From the NCBI GenBank assembly GCA_036852015.1, contig JAANDG010000394.1:1-64000 (forward strand): a stretch of 64,000 nucleotides of DNA. Direction: 5' to 3'. Position numbers and translations under genes: made by a program. This document shows positions 39,412-50,200 of the stretch, in pieces; the first letter of the stretch is position 1, and each line of letters begins with the position of its first letter. This stretch comes from Pelodera strongyloides. Lineage: Eukaryota; Nematoda; Chromadorea; Rhabditida; Rhabditidae. The notes under the pieces are model-generated. The model was not told the origin of the DNA. It searched no databases and saw nothing but the letters and a program-made list of their open reading frames with translations.

Positions 39412-40004
39412 CCATGTTTGCGATTCGCACCTGCGAAAATGTCAAACCGCTGTCCATGTTCGAGTCAATGTAAATGACAAGGTCCCGCAGCGACTTTGAA
39501 TCTAGTACGAATCTATTTCAAAATAGTACAGATCTATTTAAGGCGCATTTAAGATGGGAAAAAGTTGAAGAATTCCGGAAAAAGTTGGTTCAAGTTGGAC
39601 GGAAAAACATGCAGAAAAATCAAAATCTACCGTATTGGAATCGTTGTGGGATATTAATTTTAACACTGCCGGATCCAAGAATGGATCGCCCGTTCGAAGT
39701 GGACCCCGACGGTTGGGGCTATATAGCGGAAAAACAACGTTTTTCCATTACGGTGTATGAACTTTTCCAGTAAGTAAAATTTACTTTTCCGGTGTCCATC
39801 TTGAACCCAACTTTTCCGGAATTCTTCAAACTTTTCCCAACTCGAACGCGCCTTAAAAATAGTACGGATCTAATACACTTTCGCTGCGGGACCATGTCAA
39901 ATGCGTTATTCGCATGGGTTACGGTAGGCATTTGACATCCATGTAAAATGGCCTGAACATGGATAGGCATTTGTCATTTTCGCAAGTGCGAATCGCAAAC
40001 ATGG
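39412..40004. mobile_element. Inverted-repeat element, CCATGTTTGCG family, host of a nested element
   Basis: Arms CCATGTTTGCGATTCGCAC and gtgcgaatcgcaaacatgg, about 30 bp each. Internal segments (ggtcccgcagcgac, accatgtcaaatgc) also pair. Intergenic between USO1 and the dynein light chain gene. Confidence 0.75.
39541..39853. mobile_element. Inverted-repeat element, GGCGC family, nested
   Basis: Termini aggcgcatttaagatgggaa and its diverged complement, with inner arms gaattccggaaaaagttgg / ccaacttttccggaattc. It sits inside the larger inverted-repeat element 39412-40004. Confidence 0.7.
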
Positions 40005-40578
40005 ACAGGGCAAAACAAATAAAAAAAACCCGACCAAAAATTTTTATTCGGCCAACGATGCTCCACTATTCGTGGCATGTCTAATAATGTACGGTACTTT
40101 TGATAATATATAAGGTCTGAGGGCAAATGCTGACGTCAGGCCGCGAAAAATAGCAAAACATTGCCATTAGTCATGAAATTGTTATTAATACTTTCCTTTG
40201 TCATGGATTTGATTTTAGGTTCAGTCAGGAACACTACTGTTGGTTGATATTTCGTTTCAAAATATTTGAAAAGAAAACACTCCGTGTAAGTTTCCTGTAG
40301 CGAATAAATCAGTCAGAGTAATGTAGACTATGGATACACCTCATAAGGGAATTCAGAATTTTAGAAAGACTAGCCACTAGACTCACTAGCAATAGACATA
40401 TAAACCAGAATATCGCATTTATTTCATATAAAAAAATGATATACATGTTATGTTTTATGTTTTCAGTATTGAAAACAACGTTCTTGATGAATACTTTTGA
40501 TATTGACTATAAAACGCATAAATACATAATTACTTGCTTTGCAACTTCAAAATCAAGTCTCAAAGTTTGTTCACGTAT

Positions 40579-43568
40579 TTATTGGTCTCCACAACGAAAT
40601 AAGATCACAGATATTTTGCAAACAGATAAATGAACATGTTCTGTACAAGAAAGATGACTGCCGAAATTACGTCCAACAACACAATTCCACACGTGACCTG
40701 CAAAACAAAAGAATAATTAAATTTAGTTTAATTTAATTGGAAATATACATTTAAAAAAGTGTAATCATCTCACTGAGGAAACTTGGCCGGTGCGCGGCCT
40801 GCACTGGGCCCGAAATGGGTGGGCCGCCGTGTGTGGGCCCACCCATTTTTTGTAGGCCGCGCACCGGCCAAAGTTTCGCATTGACGTGAACCAATCAGAC
40901 TATATAGACAAAAAAATATAGATATGGGAGTGAACACTGAAAGATTTAGAAAGACAAGTTGACAAGGAAAAGGGAATGTATTTATTACGTGACACGCGTG
41001 ACACCCCGTTAAATATAAAGTATACGTTTTAGGTATAACCATCTAACGTATGAATTATGTGACGAGCAATTGCTCTATAAAATTTACTCTTTGGATAAAT
41101 CACCCTATTAGAATAATGAACTCACCATATTTCTTCTCAAAATTTAGTTTCATAAAAGAGGCAATTTCGTTTTCGATCCCACAACGGTCAATGGCCTCAG
41201 CGAGTACCTGAATTTAAATAATAATTAATAATCAACATAAATTAGAATAAACAGGTAAGCTGTCCCTGACTTCAGAAAAGAATTTAGGTCAGGGGAATGA
41301 TGCAATTTGGAGAAATATGAATGAAATGCCATGAAATTTGTCACCAAAAAATGACTTTTTTTCTGTGGTCACGCATTCTGTGGTCAATTTCCTCAGTGGC
41401 CACCCATAGCGATAACCTTTTTTAATATGAGGGATGCATTTGTTATGATAACTCATTTTATGTCCGATTTAAATAGTTGTCGGTTAAGTGATTATAAAGT
41501 AATTTAACGATAAGATAATGAATGATCACCTGAATCGCATCAGATGTCATGTCGTCACTCATCGATGTGGCCTTCATTATAATACTACTCGCTCGGAGTG
41601 CCTTCTGTGGAGGTTCGCGCCAGCGACGAGATTCACGTCTGAATAATATGTTTCTAGGTCTAGGATCATACTGATGAGGAATGAGCCTTAGGCCGACGTT
41701 ATGCGTATAGGCGGCCTATAGGGAGGGTAGGCCTCGCCGCGGCCTATATCATAGGCCTATATAGGCCTCGACGAGCACTTGACTGACTGATCATAATACA
41801 AAAATTTATTGAAACCACTACCGTTTCCGCATAATACAAAAATTTATTGAAACCACTACCGTTTCCGCCGATCGAAAAAATTGCAAACGTCATTGAATGT
41901 CAGTTATTTCGTTTTTTTGTTCTCTAAGAAAACATCATCAAATCAATGTATAAAAACCAAACCCTATATTTTTATCGTCTGTTAAATCTTCCAAAGAGCC
42001 AGAGCGTTGCATTCTGACAATTTTTTAGTCAAAGAATACAGGATTTTCAACAGTAAACTTTCAGTAAGCTATGCTAGATAATACTATTACAGAATCGAAC
42101 AGACTCGAATAGTGTTCCACCGATGAAATTTTTCCAGGGAATTATTATGGAAATAGAGTGGTAGAGTGGTCGACTTCTTATAATAATTCTCTCCAATAAA
42201 TAGCCGTCGAGCTTCAGACAATGTCTTTGAATATGTCATTTTTGTCGTTTCCGCGCTAACGACAAAAAGTGAAAAAGAAAAGAAAAGTTGTGGTAATGAA
42301 TAAGGAGGAAATAGTGTGCTTATTCAGAGACCACATAGATGAAAAGAGAGAAATAGCACTGGATCCCTGAGATGTGAGACATGGATGGCTTTGAGTCGTA
42401 AGACAAGGAATATGATCTTTTCGTCTTTTCACGGTTCAAAAAAGAACACGAAAATGTCAGGAAAATCTCAAAATCACTCGAATTTCACATCAAACTTGAC
42501 GTTTGTCCATTTAAACTTGTCCAACCTTGTCTTTGAGGTAAGGTCCGGTTGTGTTTTAGTGTCACAATCCGGCAAGCTACACGTTTCTTGTATGTATGAG
42601 TATGTGTTGTTGGCCAATAAGGGTCAGGCTTACGAGAAAATAAATATTGGGCAGCCAAACTGTGATTATACAGTAAAGGAGACAACGCTTTTTTGTGAGT
42701 ATTAACCTTTTAGACGGCCACGAAAGATTAAAGTGATCGAGAATTTTTTGAGTGAGTAAGGCTAAGGCACATCTTATGTTCTTCTCTGAATTTTTTGGAC
42801 GCAGAGACTACTACTTACCGTAGTCAATGGCTCTGATTGTGTGTGGTTGATCTTTTCTCGTTATTATCGATCACATATAATACTTCTCTGTCAACCGGAT
42901 TCCCATATGGGCGCCGGGACAGAATAGTTGGCCATGCGCCATGCTGTCTAGCTCTGAAACCCCTCCCCCCAACCCCTGCATAGTTTCCGCTGATATATCG
43001 GGACGAACTTTACTACGTTCCTGGGTGCGCAACGAACCCTCGCGCAAATTGGAGTACACGCGTAGCCAGCCGCGCAGTTTCCAGTGCGGGTAGACAGCTG
43101 CAGAGGAGGGCGCACCCAGCCGCGTAGCAAATTACGCGGATATGTGCGCGGTGCCTCAGAGAACTCAACAGCGCAGCGCACCCCCTGCAAGCCGCGCAGT
43201 GGGCCGAGAGGGGGCGAGCGCGGTTGAGAACCAGAGCTATATCGGGATGCAGTTTATATATTTCTTTACTTCACAAATCAATCGGCGAGGATTTCCATTC
43301 AGTCGAACATAGAACTTTTTATGTAAATATTTCTAGAAACCTCTGTGTATATTCTTAAAATTAGAGCGGTTCAAGAAAACATGAATCTATAATACCAGTG
43401 CCCATGGCCCATGAAAACTAGGCACTTCTATACGAAATACAAGTAAGTTGCGTAACGCACAAACATCCAAACAAACTTTGTTCATTATGATAAGAACGAT
43501 TCTCACCTTGTACTCTTCTTCCTCTTGGAAAAATAGGCATTGCTCGCCCTCCGGGCAGTAGTGCTCAT
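40579..43568 (-). CDS. Divergent LC8-type dynein light chain, 123 aa
   Basis: Exons on the minus strand: 43568-43507, 41638-41530, 41207-41126, 40697-40579; phases agree and give 123 residues. The conserved LC8 layout is visible: SMSDDMTSDAIQ (family MSEEMQQDAV), an amphipathic helix with IDRCGIENEIASFMKLNFEK, KYGHVWNCVVGRNFGSHLS (family KYNPTWHCIVGRNFGSYVT) and a final beta strand KISVILFRCGDQ (family VAILLFKSG). LC8 proteins are dimeric hub subunits of dynein and other complexes. Two oddities: a basic extension of about 50 residues before the LC8 fold (RRASNAYFSKRKKSTRRESR), and a diverged THETK region read as SCTEHVH. The stop codon overlaps a polyadenylation signal, AATAAA at 40582-40577. 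Intron 1 is nearly 1.9 kb. Confidence 0.85.
40778..40877. repeat. GC-rich palindrome (100 bp)
   Basis: Arms gaaacttggccggtgcgcgg and ccgcgcaccggccaaagttt, with an inner gggcccac pair. In the last intron of the dynein light chain gene. Confidence 0.75.
41793..41868 (+). repeat. Perfect 38-bp tandem duplication
   Basis: The 38-bp unit beginning ataatacaaaaatttattga and ending ccactaccgtttccgc occurs twice without change, in intron 1 of the dynein light chain gene. Confidence 0.85.
42930..43230. other. GC-rich island in intron 1 of the dynein light chain gene
   Basis: About 300 bp rich in cgcgcag and ccgcg motifs in an AT-rich setting, with gatatatcggga and tatatcgggatg near its ends. No convincing open frame or splice structure was seen; it may be a mobile element. 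Confidence 0.4.
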
Positions 43569-43881
43569 TTTACGAAAAATATCCATTTCAACTATAGATA
43601 TCTGTGTAAAAAAAGGTAAATATACTAGAAAAATAGTACTATTATATGAAGACGAGTAATGTAAAGCAGATCAAGAAGGCCAGTAAGATAGAGAGAGGAT
43701 TATAGACAAACTTCTTTGTCTTTCTTAGCTAACGCTGTGGTGAAAATAGAAAAGTATCGAGTAAAGCTGGTCGAAGGCAAGTTGTCAAATTTCCAAAACA
43801 TATTTTATGCTGAAAACAGTTGGAAAGAGTTGAAAAGTGAGGGCCAATCTAACCCCTGGATGACATTCATTTTTATAGAAA

Positions 43882-43972
43882 AGGAGAGAGAGAGAAAGGG
43901 ATAGAGAAGGGAAAGAAAGAAAGATAGATAGAGAGGGAAATAAAGAGAAAAGAAAGAGATAAGGAGATGAAA
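43882..43972 (+). repeat. GA-rich purine tract
   Basis: gagaga, gaaag and gataga units between the dynein light chain and collagen genes. Confidence 0.75.
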
Positions 43973-44356
43973 TGAGAATGATTGTGATGACCCAACAGCT
44001 GTGTATGATGTTTCTTTAAATGAGGTTTTGGTACTTGAGACCTTGAGAGTGAGAGTCTCAAACGAAATACACCAGGAAGCTTTTTCTTTGATCACAAGAG
44101 TTTTGTTTACTACTTCGAAACTACTTAAAACTGTCTGTTGTTGTTGTTTTGACAAAAAATTGGTATGTATCTGCCATTGGTCAACATCTGATAACAGCGG
44201 GATTTTCATATAACCAGAACCTAAACTCCCTTATAATGTCTAAGTTTTAATCTCAATGCTTTGGAACCTTTATCGAAATGTTAAGGATCTCACTGGAAGA
44301 AAGGTCGCTGTCGGAAACGTCACGGTGTCATCCAACAAATCGTTTGTTTATTCATG

Positions 44357-44527
44357 TTAAAGCGAAATGCTAGCCCCTTTGGAAAATTTGCATATTATAA
44401 GCAAATCCTATGTATCCTATGCTAATTTTGTACGATTGCCGTGGACGATCGTACAAAATTAGCATAGGATACATTGGATTTGCTTATCATATGCAAATTT
44501 TCCAAAGGGGCTAGCATTTGGCTTTAA
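44357..44527. mobile_element. TTAA palindromic element, family C, copy 4
   Basis: 171 bp, complete, centre in the inverted orientation; intergenic between the dynein light chain and collagen genes. Confidence 0.85.
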
Positions 44528-45349
44528 GTCTAAGAATAAAGTTATATCGGTTCTCGAAATTTCATCCATAGTTTATTCGTAAGGGTTGGCATCAAAATAT
44601 TTTTTGTAGTTGTTGTTGCAAGATGTCGTATTCTTTTGGTTCATTTACTAGTAACTTTACTACAACAAATTCATTTTTCTGATAGTTGACCATGGTTTAC
44701 TTCAAATTTCCTTTTTACTTCGTCGCTCACTGAGTTTCTTTTCTTCCGTAAAATTTCTCCGCTTTAGTTCCGAAATTTTCTTATACATGTGGTCTCTCAC
44801 CTCGCACTATTTCTCTAATTCTCGTCAAGTGTATTATCTCTATTGTGCTGTCTGTCTGTCACTCTCTTCAGCGGTTCCAGTTAATTTTTTTCTGATGTCA
44901 TGTTCAAATGAAATGACCATATATAAGGACGGAAATGTTTGGAAATATCAGGCATTCAGTTCTCAACAACAAGTAAGTTGAACCATCTTGGTTATTGTAC
45001 TTCTTATAAACGTGTAGTCACAGATGCTTTTGCCAATAAGTTATATATTTTTAGCCCTGTAATATTGAGTTTCGTATGGCCCGATATGGCTTCTGGTCTA
45101 ATGTCATCATGGATCCTGTAGCTACTGATTCCTCACATAGAAACTCGGAAACCCTTTTTTTACGTATCACTGAACCGCATAAATTATCTCCAAGAAAAAT
45201 ATCTTGTTTTGAAGCTTGACTACTCCACTGCAACAAAGGAATAACTAATCTGGAAATTAAAACAAATGTGTTACTATGTAGAGTCTCTAGCAATTTATGG
45301 GTAGTGTCAACCACAGACATAAGACAACTAGCCCCTCACCTCAGTCCTT

Positions 45350-45362
45350 AACTTTCAGAAGA
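45350..45362 (+). other. Probable trans-splice acceptor of the collagen gene
   Basis: The acceptor aactttcag ends four bases before the start codon at 45363. Spliced-leader addition this close to the ATG is usual for nematode collagens. Confidence 0.55.
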
Positions 45363-46598
45363 ATGTCTTCATTTGTTGGGGCGGCGTCCTCAGTGGGTTC
45401 TCTTCTGGCCATCGGTATCTGTATCCTCTACGTGCCCTATTTGGTCTCGCAAATTGAGGATGTGAAGGCCGACATCGCTGTCCGCATGGACCAATTCCGC
45501 GTCCGCGAAGGAATGATCTGGAACAATCTTCAGGTAAACAATCAAGAGCAATCAGTTTCCGTATGCACGAACAGCGGGAGCCTCGCCCTGTTGGGAGAAT
45601 TTGTCTCTGCGTGTCTCTGATTCGGGTGATCCCCCTCTTTCTCTCACCTCCCACTGGAAGCTCGGAGCATATTCCCGTTGTTCGTGCATACGGCCAAAGT
45701 ACTTGTAGACAACCAATAAATGTACGTAGAAAACTTTGGGTTTCGACAGGAACGTGGCAGCCATAAAGAGTAAGCTAAGAAAATCCCAGACATTTTTTAT
45801 GAGTATAAAAATGATATTGCATTTTTTTTTTGTTTACTTTCTATATATTGTAAAAACGATCTGTTTCGAAATAATGTTGGATATGCTGAAAGAATTAATT
45901 GTAGATTTTCTTTTCCCTCTCAAGATAAATAACTCATTTAGTCCGCTCGCGTTGGTGTGATCAAGCCCAGAAAGGCCCGCCAGGCTGGGGCTCAGTGCAA
46001 CTGCGACTCCACTGAGAGATGCCCAGCTGGAGCTCCCGGACAGCCCGGAACTCCCGGAATTCCCGGAGAACCCGGAACACCCGGAAGACGTGGTGAGCCT
46101 GGAGTGCCCGGAATCGTGCCCGAATACCACGAGCAGAAGTCATCAGGATGCAAACAGTGTCCTCCTGGACCCGCTGGACCCCCTGGACAAGCTGGACCTC
46201 CTGGACCTCAAGGAGACAAGGGACAACCCGGAAATCCTGGACAAGATGCCCAGCCTGGAGAGCCAGGACAACCCGGACAGCCTGGATCCCCTGGACAGCC
46301 TGGCCGCCCTGGAGAGTCTGGACGCCCCGGAGAGGCTGGACAGCCTGGAACTCGTGGTGGACGTGGACCCCGTGGACCTCCTGGACCCGCAGGACAGAAC
46401 GGAAACAAGGGATTCCCTGGAGACAACGGACAGCCTGGACAACCTGGACAGCCCGGAAACAACGGACCTCCCGGACACCCTGGAGAGCCTGGGCGTGCTG
46501 GAGAGCGTGGACAGCCAGGATTCCCAGGATCTCCTGGAGCACCTGGACCCGACGCCCAGTACTGCCCTTGCCCCAGAAGACGTTTCCGCAAATTCTAA
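45363..46598 (+). CDS. Nematode cuticle collagen, 275 aa
   Basis: Secreted, processed collagen of the nematode cuticle. Two exons: 45363-45533 and 45942-46598. Exon 1 encodes the cuticle-collagen N-terminal domain with a membrane-type segment ([19 protein letters not shown]), then an acidic and basic helix ending in [10 protein letters not shown]. Exon 2 opens with [19 protein letters not shown], where KPRKAR is the usual subtilisin/furin-type processing site. It continues through the cysteine knot CNCDSTERC, a short Gly-X-Y block, an interruption containing CKQC, a long Gly-X-Y block rich in GQPGQPG, and a terminal [12 protein letters not shown]. The two-exon form, size and cysteine pattern fit the family. 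A splice acceptor ends 4 nt before the ATG, suggesting trans-splicing. The intron carries a small inverted-repeat element. Divergent from the dynein light chain gene; convergent with the receptor gene. Confidence 0.96.
45559..45693. mobile_element. Small inverted-repeat element in the collagen intron
   Basis: 135 bp with termini ccgtatgcacgaac and gttcgtgcatacgg. A related copy in opposite orientation lies at 48139-48252. Confidence 0.7.
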
Positions 46599-47242
46599 GT
46601 TTTTCAAATGTAAAAGTAAAAGTTCAGCATGCAATTGCCTTTCTTGTTATTATTCGCATTCAGCGATCCAAAAATCCTGCTACCACATAAAACGGTGTTT
46701 CCAAAATATGGTCAGGCACCCGACCTATGTAGGAGTCACAGAGAACTTCATACATAATACCTGTCTTCAATTAATTGGTTATTATAGTTATAGTGAAGTG
46801 CAAGTAAGTTAACGAAAATTATTTCGAAAAGTTTGAAAAGTAGAAACCACGCAAATCTTGATACTTTTATTATGTTTTAAATGATATGTGAGTAAATGTG
46901 AGATCGAAAAATGATGATCACAATTAATAAAAAACAGAATGTACTACAAATAATGTCCATACCCGGCTATAATTTACCACGTGGAAACAACAAAAAGCTT
47001 GTAGCAAACCAAGATTATTGCATTTCTAAATGACTTTGTTGTACTAAAAATACACAATAAAATAAAATGTTTGTACTAAAATAAAATGTTTGTAAATGGT
47101 TTTCTTACGAAATAGCTTCTTTAAAAAAATATATACGAGAATTCTAGATGTCTATGGGACACGTTTACGTAGTTGAGCTCGAGAAAGTATAACTATTTTA
47201 TGCTTTATTGTTAGTCGTCATTTCTAAGACGATGTCACAATT

Positions 47243-50200
47243 TTACAACAAAAGTGCAGATGAAAATGGATTCTTCTTCTTGCTCGGTCCAAAGTAAAGA
47301 TGTCTTCTGACGTCACTGTTCAACACTGCGTACAGTACCCAATTACCTGCAATATAGAATTTAAGTTAGATTATAAATCACTTATTTTGATGTAATTCAT
47401 TTTCTAGAGCATGCACCCAAAAACCTTATGTTATACTACGAGTGCGTCAGACTTGATTATATCCACTTACGTGATATTTGAATATTTGATATGTCACTCC
47501 TATTGTTATTAATTCTTAAATTACTTTTGCATGCTTCTAGAACAATCTCTTCCCCGGCGGGTATCGAAAATTAATATTTTATTACCATAAAAAACTAAGC
47601 AAAAGAAAGCCTGATCTTCATAAAAAAATTTAATAATGTTTATTAATAAGTCGTGACTCTTGGGAAGAATATGCGTTTTCCAATATTCAAGTTTTGAAGC
47701 TTTATAATTGGAGGAAATTGGCAAAGTTTATATTCCGAAAAACCTCCCCTTATTAAAGCAATATTCCGAGAAATGATGATAAAGGGGATAAACATTATAT
47801 TTGGATACTTTTTTTTCAGCACAGACCATAGTCATAGTCAGAGACCAATTTAGGATTTAGCGCAACGCATGATTTGTGCGAGTTTAGCATTTTTTGCCAT
47901 GCTCAGCATTTCCGGCACAGAATGTAATGCCATTTGGAGATTAAGGACTACTGAATATATAATGCATCTACGAACCTGCGGCATTGATGGTTGGCAGGAT
48001 ATTCACAAAAAGATGTAGAGCTCTCCATAAGGGATGGTTGAGGAAACCACTGTCGAATTCCATATTTACTGAAATATTGAATTTATTAATACATTTATAT
48101 AAAATGTCAGAAGATTCTCATTCTCAAAGGTTCAGTGGCCGTGTGTACGAACACCGGGAATATTCTCCCAGGTCCCAGTGGGAGGTGAGAGAAAGAGAGG
48201 AATCACACGAATCAGAGACACGCAGAGACAAATTCTCCCAATGGGAAAACGCAATTGTTGAGAAGTTCCAATAATTGCAATGACATACCTAAAAAGGTGG
48301 GTGTGATCGTAAACAACCAAAATGGTGCCCAGCAGGCAAAATGGTAGATTGCCACTCGCCATATGGACTTCCTCATCTCGGACATGTAGCGAGGTTCACG
48401 TGGAGGTCGACCGGTACCACCGCCTGCAATTAGCCGATAATTAGAATTGTGATTATACCATTTTGTAGGGGAACTGTACCATTGCCACTAGGTCATAAGC
48501 TTACTAAATTTGCTTCTCGCTTGCTTTCAATTTGTAAAGAAATCGTCTTGAAAAGTCTTGGTCTGGATTTGTGGATTAAGATTATGGTATATCTAGTTGA
48601 ATAGAGCCAAAGATCCACATAAAACAGAGATCCTCGATTTAAATTTAAAGGGACGCGGACACGTTTTGCTCCCTTTGATATGGTCTGTGTTTTGCTTATA
48701 GCTTATGTGTTGTAGAACAAAGTGTTGGAAAAATTTTGCAGGAAATGCGGCATCACCGAGTAAAACGCGAAAAATAGTGTTTCTAGGCCTACTTCCACCG
48801 TAACCCTGATGACAATTGTCCCATATATGGTCATGCTGATATGAGTCGACGATCTTTTTTAATTTATGGCATATCTCGCGGTTTTCGTTGGCTTACTGTG
48901 GTGCTTGGCCTTCGGCCACTTTTTTTCGTCGGTGAATTGCTCGGTGAAATCAGCTTTTATGTCTATTTCTTTCAACATTATGTTCTACATATTATTCAGA
49001 TAATAAAAACGCAAACTATACAGTATACAAAGGGACAAAAAGGGTGACCCGTTCCTTTAATACTTTAATTCGGCTTACATATACTGGTTAAGCTTAAGAT
49101 GTTTACTAGAAACATGATTTTAATATAAATATAAACCGTTTCAATTCACGGATTATGTATTGAGAGTAGATGTTTGGAGCAGAGATCTTTGTTAAACCAC
49201 ACGTTTGTATAATGAATATTCTGAGAAACAAGAAAAATAACCCATTGATCTGATCACTTAAATCCAAATGTTACGGTACGCTAAGCCTGAGCCATTTAAA
49301 TTAAACTGTCTTCTTATCATATAAGGGAGAAGAGTTTGAAATCTTGGATGTTCGCAACGAAGTTCCGACAAGCAAATTTGAATTTAGAATATCTAAAGGC
49401 CATAAAAGGAGAGTCGGAGCTCAGCCTTGAGCAAGCGAAATCGCTTCGTATTACATGAGTTTTTCAGTATGCGTAGCAAACGTTTCACATAACTGTGCTC
49501 ATTGTTCCTTCTGAAGTATTGGAAAGTCGCCTTAGCCGTCGGGTCTTATTATATAAATCAACAAAGTTCGTTTTTGGTTATGCCGTGCGCGATGCGAAAT
49601 TTATTCGGGTTGGCATATATTAGTCGGGAAATGGTGTAAAAGAAGCCTCAGGGGCTCGAGCAATTTCATATTCTTTTTCTACGTATCAATGTATTGATTA
49701 ATAGACGAAAGAAATAAGGAACATGTAGTTTGAAACAGGACTTAAACTCACGGTTTACAGTTTTATTATTGGATTATATCTACAATTTCATTGAGATAAT
49801 GATTTTGATCCGCTACAAATTTGATAAGCTAGATTAGTTTGCCTTAACTTTGTAGATAATATGATAAGCTTGACCAAGTTTGTTTTAGCTTGGTGGATAA
49901 TCTACTGTGTTTTCATTGAGGTGATGTAGTTACTACATAAAAATATGTACGAAACCGTAGTAAAACTGCAAGATCAAGCTCGATGAGCTACCGTGCAAAT
50001 TCCAAATGCATAATGTTGAGCGGAATAGACGAACAGATTTGTATATCTCACTCTTATAGGATAATCATTTTTCATCGCAAACTTCAAAGGGTAATACATA
50101 GCTTAAACATTTTAAAAATCCACAAAATGCCTCACAAAATCACTGCTTTTTCTATACTTCTCTGGTAAACACCAGTGTAGAAATAAATAGGAAAGCAACC

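Noticed and set aside
42385..42705. 106-codon open frame on the plus strand inside the dynein light chain intron
   Set aside because: It ends near a possible donor but has no recognisable family and no matching neighbouring exon. A nested gene cannot be excluded.
43805..44209. 134-codon open frame on the minus strand
   Set aside because: Half of it is the GA-rich microsatellite read as serine and leucine repeats.
45961..46812. Long open frames in other frames and on the minus strand across the collagen
   Set aside because: They are by-products of the Gly-X-Y codon pattern, which leaves all frames open. Only the frame joined to the cuticle-collagen N-terminus makes sense.
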